Below, piece after piece: positions 60,567 through 64,000 of a stretch of 64,000 bases of DNA. The number at the start of each line of letters is the position of its first letter. The stretch's first letter is position 1. The notes under the pieces were generated by a model. It worked only from the letters and a program-made list of their open reading frames with translations, searched no databases and was not told the DNA's origin. The position numbers and the translations under genes are program-made. This stretch comes from Caryophanales bacterium. GTDB taxonomy: Bacteria > Bacillota > Bacilli > Paenibacillales > CANHCR01. The DNA lies in NCBI GenBank assembly GCA_947459205.1, contig CANHCR010000007.1, forward strand, positions 1 through 64,000, read 5' to 3'.

Positions 60567-61166
60567 TTGATAGCGATTGTTGATTATGGAATGGGCAATT
60601 TGCACAGCGTCAGCAAAGCGGTTGAACGTTTGGGATATGAAGCACTTATTAGTGGCGATGCTCAACAAATATTGAGCGCGCGCGGAGTGATTTTACCTGG
60701 CGTCGGCGCATTCGGCGATGCGATGCAACATCTCCGTGAAACGGGACTCGATCACACCATGCATCAAGTGGCCGCGAGCGGGAAACCGTTGCTCGGGATT
60801 TGTCTGGGCATGCAGTTGTTATTTGAACAAAGTGAAGAGCATGGAGTCCATCAAGGTTTAGGACTCCTTGGTGGTCAAGTTGTCAGGTTTCGCGGTTCTT
60901 ACAAAGTACCTCATATGGGATGGAATCGTCTGCACAACACACAAAACAGTCCGTTATTTGAAAATGTCGAGGAAGGACATGTTTACTTTGTTCATTCCTA
61001 TCATGCCATAGTGACGGATTCTACCGACTTGCTGGCAACTACAGATTATTATCAGTCTGTGACTGCGATCGTCGGGCGCAAGAATGTATTCGGTATGCAG
61101 TTTCATCCCGAAAAAAGCGGTGAGACTGGCTTGAAATTACTCGCGAACTTTTTGAAACATTGCTGA
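60567..61166 (+). CDS. hisH: Imidazole glycerol phosphate synthase, glutaminase subunit
   Basis: Class I glutamine amidotransferase of 199 residues that feeds ammonia to HisF. Start VDYGMGNLHSVSKAVE, oxyanion strand GVILPGVGAFGDAM, nucleophile Cys in LLGICLGMQLLFE and His/Glu in FGMQFHPEKSGETG. Starts with TTG 60567, 3 bp after hisB, with GGGAGTGC upstream. Confidence 0.95.
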   Translation: MIAIVDYGMGNLHSVSKAVERLGYEALISGDAQQILSARGVILPGVGAFGDAMQHLRETGLDHTMHQVAASGKPLLGICLGMQLLFEQSEEHGVHQGLGLLGGQVVRFRGSYKVPHMGWNRLHNTQNSPLFENVEEGHVYFVHSYHAIVTDSTDLLATTDYYQSVTAIVGRKNVFGMQFHPEKSGETGLKLLANFLKHC

Positions 61167-61190
61167 TTTAAACATTTTGGAGGAACGAAT

Positions 61191-61919
61191 ATGTCATTTA
61201 CAATCTATCCTGCGATCGATATTTTAGGCGGTCGCTGCGTGCGTCTTCTTCAAGGGGACTATGCGAAAGAAACAGTATATAATCAAAACCCAGTAGAAGT
61301 GGCCAAAGCGTGGGAAGCGCAAGGTGCACGTTGGATTCATACCGTCGACTTGGACGGTGCGAAAGTTGGTCATCCCGTCAATCACGCGTTGATTGGTGAA
61401 ATCGCACGCGCGGTCAATGTGCCAGTACAACTTGGCGGTGGTTTGCGCACGCTCACTGATGTTGAAACGTTGTTGGGCCTCGGTGTGGCACGTGTCATCA
61501 TCGGCACGGCAGCATTAGAAAATCGTACCTTTGTCGGCGAACTTTTGGCGAAATACGGCGAGAAAATTGTGATCGGGCTTGATGCGCGCGATGGTTTCGT
61601 AGCAACGCGCGGTTGGCTAGAGACTACGCAGGTCCAAGCCACCGAACTAGCGGTCGAACTTGCATCGATGGGGGCAAAAACGTTCATCTTCACCGACATT
61701 TCTCGGGACGGTATGATGGAAGGCCCCAATGTAGCGGCGATTCGCGAATTGGCAAAAGTGTCTGGACAATCAGTCATTGCTTCGGGTGGTGTCAGTAAAT
61801 TATCCGATTTAACGGAACTTGCCGCTCATGTCGCGGATGGAATAAGCGGTGCGATTGTCGGTAAAGCCCTGTATGAACGGACGATTGACTTGGCGAGCGC
61901 GCAAAGCTCGTTATCTTAA
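61191..61919 (+). CDS. hisA: ProFAR isomerase
   Basis: Half-barrel-repeat TIM barrel of 242 residues that isomerises ProFAR to PRFAR. Catalytic Asp in [20 protein letters not shown], the second Asp in [15 protein letters not shown], and phosphate-binding QLGGGLRT and [13 protein letters not shown] 8 nt before the ATG. Confidence 0.95.
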   Translation: MSFTIYPAIDILGGRCVRLLQGDYAKETVYNQNPVEVAKAWEAQGARWIHTVDLDGAKVGHPVNHALIGEIARAVNVPVQLGGGLRTLTDVETLLGLGVARVIIGTAALENRTFVGELLAKYGEKIVIGLDARDGFVATRGWLETTQVQATELAVELASMGAKTFIFTDISRDGMMEGPNVAAIRELAKVSGQSVIASGGVSKLSDLTELAAHVADGISGAIVGKALYERTIDLASAQSSLS

Positions 61920-61939
61920 GAGAAAGTTGGCGAACAGTA

Positions 61940-62701
61940 ATGTTGGCAAAACGAATTATTCCATGTTTGGATGTGAAAGACGGACGCGTCGTCAAAGGCG
62001 TGAATTTTGTGAATTTGCGTGATGCCGGTGATCCTGTAGAATTGGCTGCCATTTATGACCGCGAAGGTGCGGATGAATTGGTGTTTCTTGATATTTCCGC
62101 TTCGCATGAAGGGCGTGAAACGATGGTTGAGGTTGTTCGCCAGACAGCCGGTGAAATCAGCATCCCGTTCACTGTGGGCGGTGGCATCAAACATGTCGAT
62201 GATATGAAGCGTTTGTTGCGGGCAGGTGCGGACAAAATAGGTATCAATACGGCAGCCGTTCTCAATCCAACGCTCATTTCTGAAGGGGCTGAAAAATTCG
62301 GTTGCCAATGTATCGTTGTTGCCGTAGATGCGAAATATAATGTCGAATGGCAAGAGTGGGAAGTGTATACACACGGCGGCCGTAAACCGACCGGGATTCG
62401 TGCTTTAGAGTGGGTGAAACGTGCAGAGCAACTTGGAGCAGGCGAAATTTTGCTGACAAGTATGGATTGCGACGGAACAAAAAATGGATTTGATCTCGCT
62501 CTTACCGCTGCTGTCTCGGATGCATTGTCGATTCCGGTAATCGCCTCAGGTGGTGCGGGTCAAGTTGGACACTTTCATGATGTATTTACCGCGGGCAAAG
62601 CGGACGCAGGTTTAGCTGCATCGATCTTTCATTACAAAGAACTTACCATCGCTGAGGTTAAGATTGATTTGCGCGATAAAGGGGTGGAAGTACGTTTATG
62701 A
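61940..62701 (+). CDS. hisF: Imidazole glycerol phosphate synthase, cyclase subunit
   Basis: Barrel partner of HisH, 253 residues, converts PRFAR plus ammonia to imidazole glycerol phosphate and [32 protein letters not shown] with the catalytic Asp, [36 protein letters not shown] and [12 protein letters not shown] are the family motifs. Only a weak ribosome-binding site is seen, 20 bp after hisA. 4-bp overlap with hisIE. Confidence 0.95.
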   Translation: MLAKRIIPCLDVKDGRVVKGVNFVNLRDAGDPVELAAIYDREGADELVFLDISASHEGRETMVEVVRQTAGEISIPFTVGGGIKHVDDMKRLLRAGADKIGINTAAVLNPTLISEGAEKFGCQCIVVAVDAKYNVEWQEWEVYTHGGRKPTGIRALEWVKRAEQLGAGEILLTSMDCDGTKNGFDLALTAAVSDALSIPVIASGGAGQVGHFHDVFTAGKADAGLAASIFHYKELTIAEVKIDLRDKGVEVRL

Positions 62702-63468
62702 ATAACGGATTGGTCATCGAAGTTGATGAGTTGCTTGCAGTCATTAAATGGGATGAGAAGGGGCTTGTACCTGCTGTTATCCAAGATGTACAGAGCAAAG
62801 AAATGCTGATGCTTGCTTATATGAACAAGGAATCTCTAAACAAAACAGTGGAAACCGGTCAAACATGGTTTTATAGCCGTTCTCGCCAAGGGTTATGGAA
62901 CAAAGGTGCTACTTCCGGGCATGTACAAAAAGTGATGGAGTTGCATTATGATTGTGACGCAGACACCATTTTGGTGAAAGTTCAACAAACGGGACCTGCT
63001 TGTCATACGGGAAAATATAGCTGTTTTCATACCCCGGTTATTTTGCAGAGCCAATCGTCGAATGATGAACGGCAATCGGCAGAGTACGGCAACACTTACA
63101 TGCAAACACACGGAGCGAGAAAAGAATCGGTCAGTGAACCAGCGAATTCGGTATCGTACCTTTATCAAGCTAAAAATCGTTATGGAATTTTATCAGAACT
63201 AGAGCAGACGATTGCAGAGCGTGATGCCGAACGTCCGGACGGCGCCTATACCACCTATTTGTTTGACAAGGGCGTCGATAAAATTTTGAAAAAAATTGCC
63301 GAAGAAGCGGGCGAAGTTTTGATTGCCGCCAAAAATCGTGACCAGAGTGAATTGCGTTACGAGGTCAGTGACTTACTGTTTCACTTGCTGGTGCTTTTAC
63401 GCGAACAGCAGTTGCCGTTCGACGAGGTGTTAAAGGAACTGGCTGCACGCCACTTGAAACGTAAATAG
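62698..63468 (+). CDS. hisI: Bifunctional PRA-CH/PRA-PH (HisIE)
   Basis: Phosphoribosyl-AMP cyclohydrolase (residues about 10-115: [59 protein letters not shown]) fused to phosphoribosyl-ATP pyrophosphatase (about 165-256: [49 protein letters not shown]). At 256 residues it is longer than the usual 200-220 because of a hydrophilic linker of about 45 residues (about 120-162) between the domains. It overlaps hisF by 4 bp. Confidence 0.94.
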   Translation: MNNGLVIEVDELLAVIKWDEKGLVPAVIQDVQSKEMLMLAYMNKESLNKTVETGQTWFYSRSRQGLWNKGATSGHVQKVMELHYDCDADTILVKVQQTGPACHTGKYSCFHTPVILQSQSSNDERQSAEYGNTYMQTHGARKESVSEPANSVSYLYQAKNRYGILSELEQTIAERDAERPDGAYTTYLFDKGVDKILKKIAEEAGEVLIAAKNRDQSELRYEVSDLLFHLLVLLREQQLPFDEVLKELAARHLKRK

Positions 63469-63480
63469 AGGTGTACAGAA

Positions 63481-64000
63481 TGAAGATTGATTATCATACC
63501 CATCATCAAAGGTGCGGACATGCGGTGGGAACGCTTCGAGAGTACGTGGAGAAAGCAATTGAGTTAGGCATTGAACAACTGGGATTGTCCGATCATATGC
63601 CTTTATTTCATATCGATCCGCAGCAATACTTGCCAGAGGTTGCGATGTCGCGCTCTGAATTGGCGAACTATGTCGAAGAATGTTACAATCTAAAGCGTGA
63701 ATATACACGTCAGATTGACATTCGTGTCGGTTTGGAAGCTGACTACATCGAAGGGCATGAGCGCGAGATTGAACGAATTCTTGGTGATTTCGAGTGGGAT
63801 TATGTGATTGGATCCGTTCATTTTATCGGTCACAACAGCGAGTGGGATATTACCGATTATCGCATGATTCATCTTTGGCAGGGGAAAGATGTCGCTGATG
63901 TTTATCGGCACTATTATGACAAAGTGAAAAAAGCAGCAAGTTGTGGTTTGTTTGATTTCATTGGTCATGTAGATGCTATCAAGCGATTTGGATTCCAGTG
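63481..64000 (+). CDS. hisJ: Histidinol-phosphatase, PHP family (partial at window end)
   Basis: The frame from ATG 63481 (GAGGTGTACAG upstream) is open to the window end, 173 codons seen. DYHTHHQRCGHAVGTLREYVEKAIELGIEQLGLSDHMP is the PHP metal site, GLEADYIEGHE the second cluster, and DYVIGSVHFIG and FDFIGHVDAIKRFG follow. The usual length is about 265 residues, so about 90 are missing. It removes phosphate from histidinol phosphate before HisD. Confidence 0.93.

Overview
The window comes from the chromosome of an endospore-forming Firmicute of class Bacilli. An Alicyclobacillaceae/Tumebacillus-like or Paenibacillus-like genome is my best guess, but genus is not decided by the sequence. The evidence is a set of sporulation genes (YlbJ, a SpoVB-family flippase, GerE, a YheC/YheD coat-associated ATP-grasp protein next to a BclA-like spore-surface protein), two matches to the mother-cell sigma-K promoter consensus, strong GGAGG ribosome-binding sites, S-layer (SLH) anchored exoenzymes, a PerR box and a cre-like site. 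TTG and GTG start codons are common.

Layout. 1-148 is the 3' end of a group II intron (maturase tail plus domains V/VI) running toward nadK. 176-4644 holds nadK, an alpha-glucan phosphorylase and ylbJ, all on the minus strand. 4729-14126 holds a DUF2225 protein and two giant tandem SLH-anchored alpha-amylases of the MalS type behind a cre-like site. 14380-15375 is an Rpn-family PDDEXK protein with eight perfect 12-bp repeats. 15451-15855 carries a small YycC gene and tRNA-Pro(UGG). 15897-24246 is a run of housekeeping and envelope genes (class B PBP, asnB, Cof hydrolase, DUF456, flippase, thioredoxin, heme A synthase). 24349-34516 is mainly metabolism (nfo, purU, tkt, ppnP, pgi, yigZ, nfeD, SPFH protein) around the spore-surface pair.

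34600-38823 is the accessory hot spot. It holds a decayed Rpn-like ORF, a LysM-CAP protein, gerE, and then a tandem array in which toxin-antitoxin modules alternate with extra copies of the last 79-91 bp of gerE. The order is gerE, AbrB/PIN pair, gerE tail, Phd/ParE pair (toxin with an in-frame stop), gerE tail, orphan antitoxin. The tails start at an inverted repeat inside the GerE recognition-helix codons, and most of their differences from gerE are synonymous. This looks like repeated site-specific or homologous integration of small cassettes at the 3' end of gerE, and it is the main candidate for an undescribed system here.

38900-56622 carries a secreted Ala/Lys/Glu-rich protein, icd, selO, an M23 peptidase, a 1518-residue LamG/FN3/glycosidase-like exoprotein, a sirtuin, a luciferase-like oxidoreductase, an orphan flagellin-like protein, ahpF-ahpC with a PerR box, an S8 protease and a membrane protein. 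56688-64000 is the histidine operon hisZ-G-D-B-H-A-F-IE-J, from a clear sigma-A promoter, with hisJ cut by the window edge. Histidinol-phosphate aminotransferase (HisC) is not in the part of the operon seen here.
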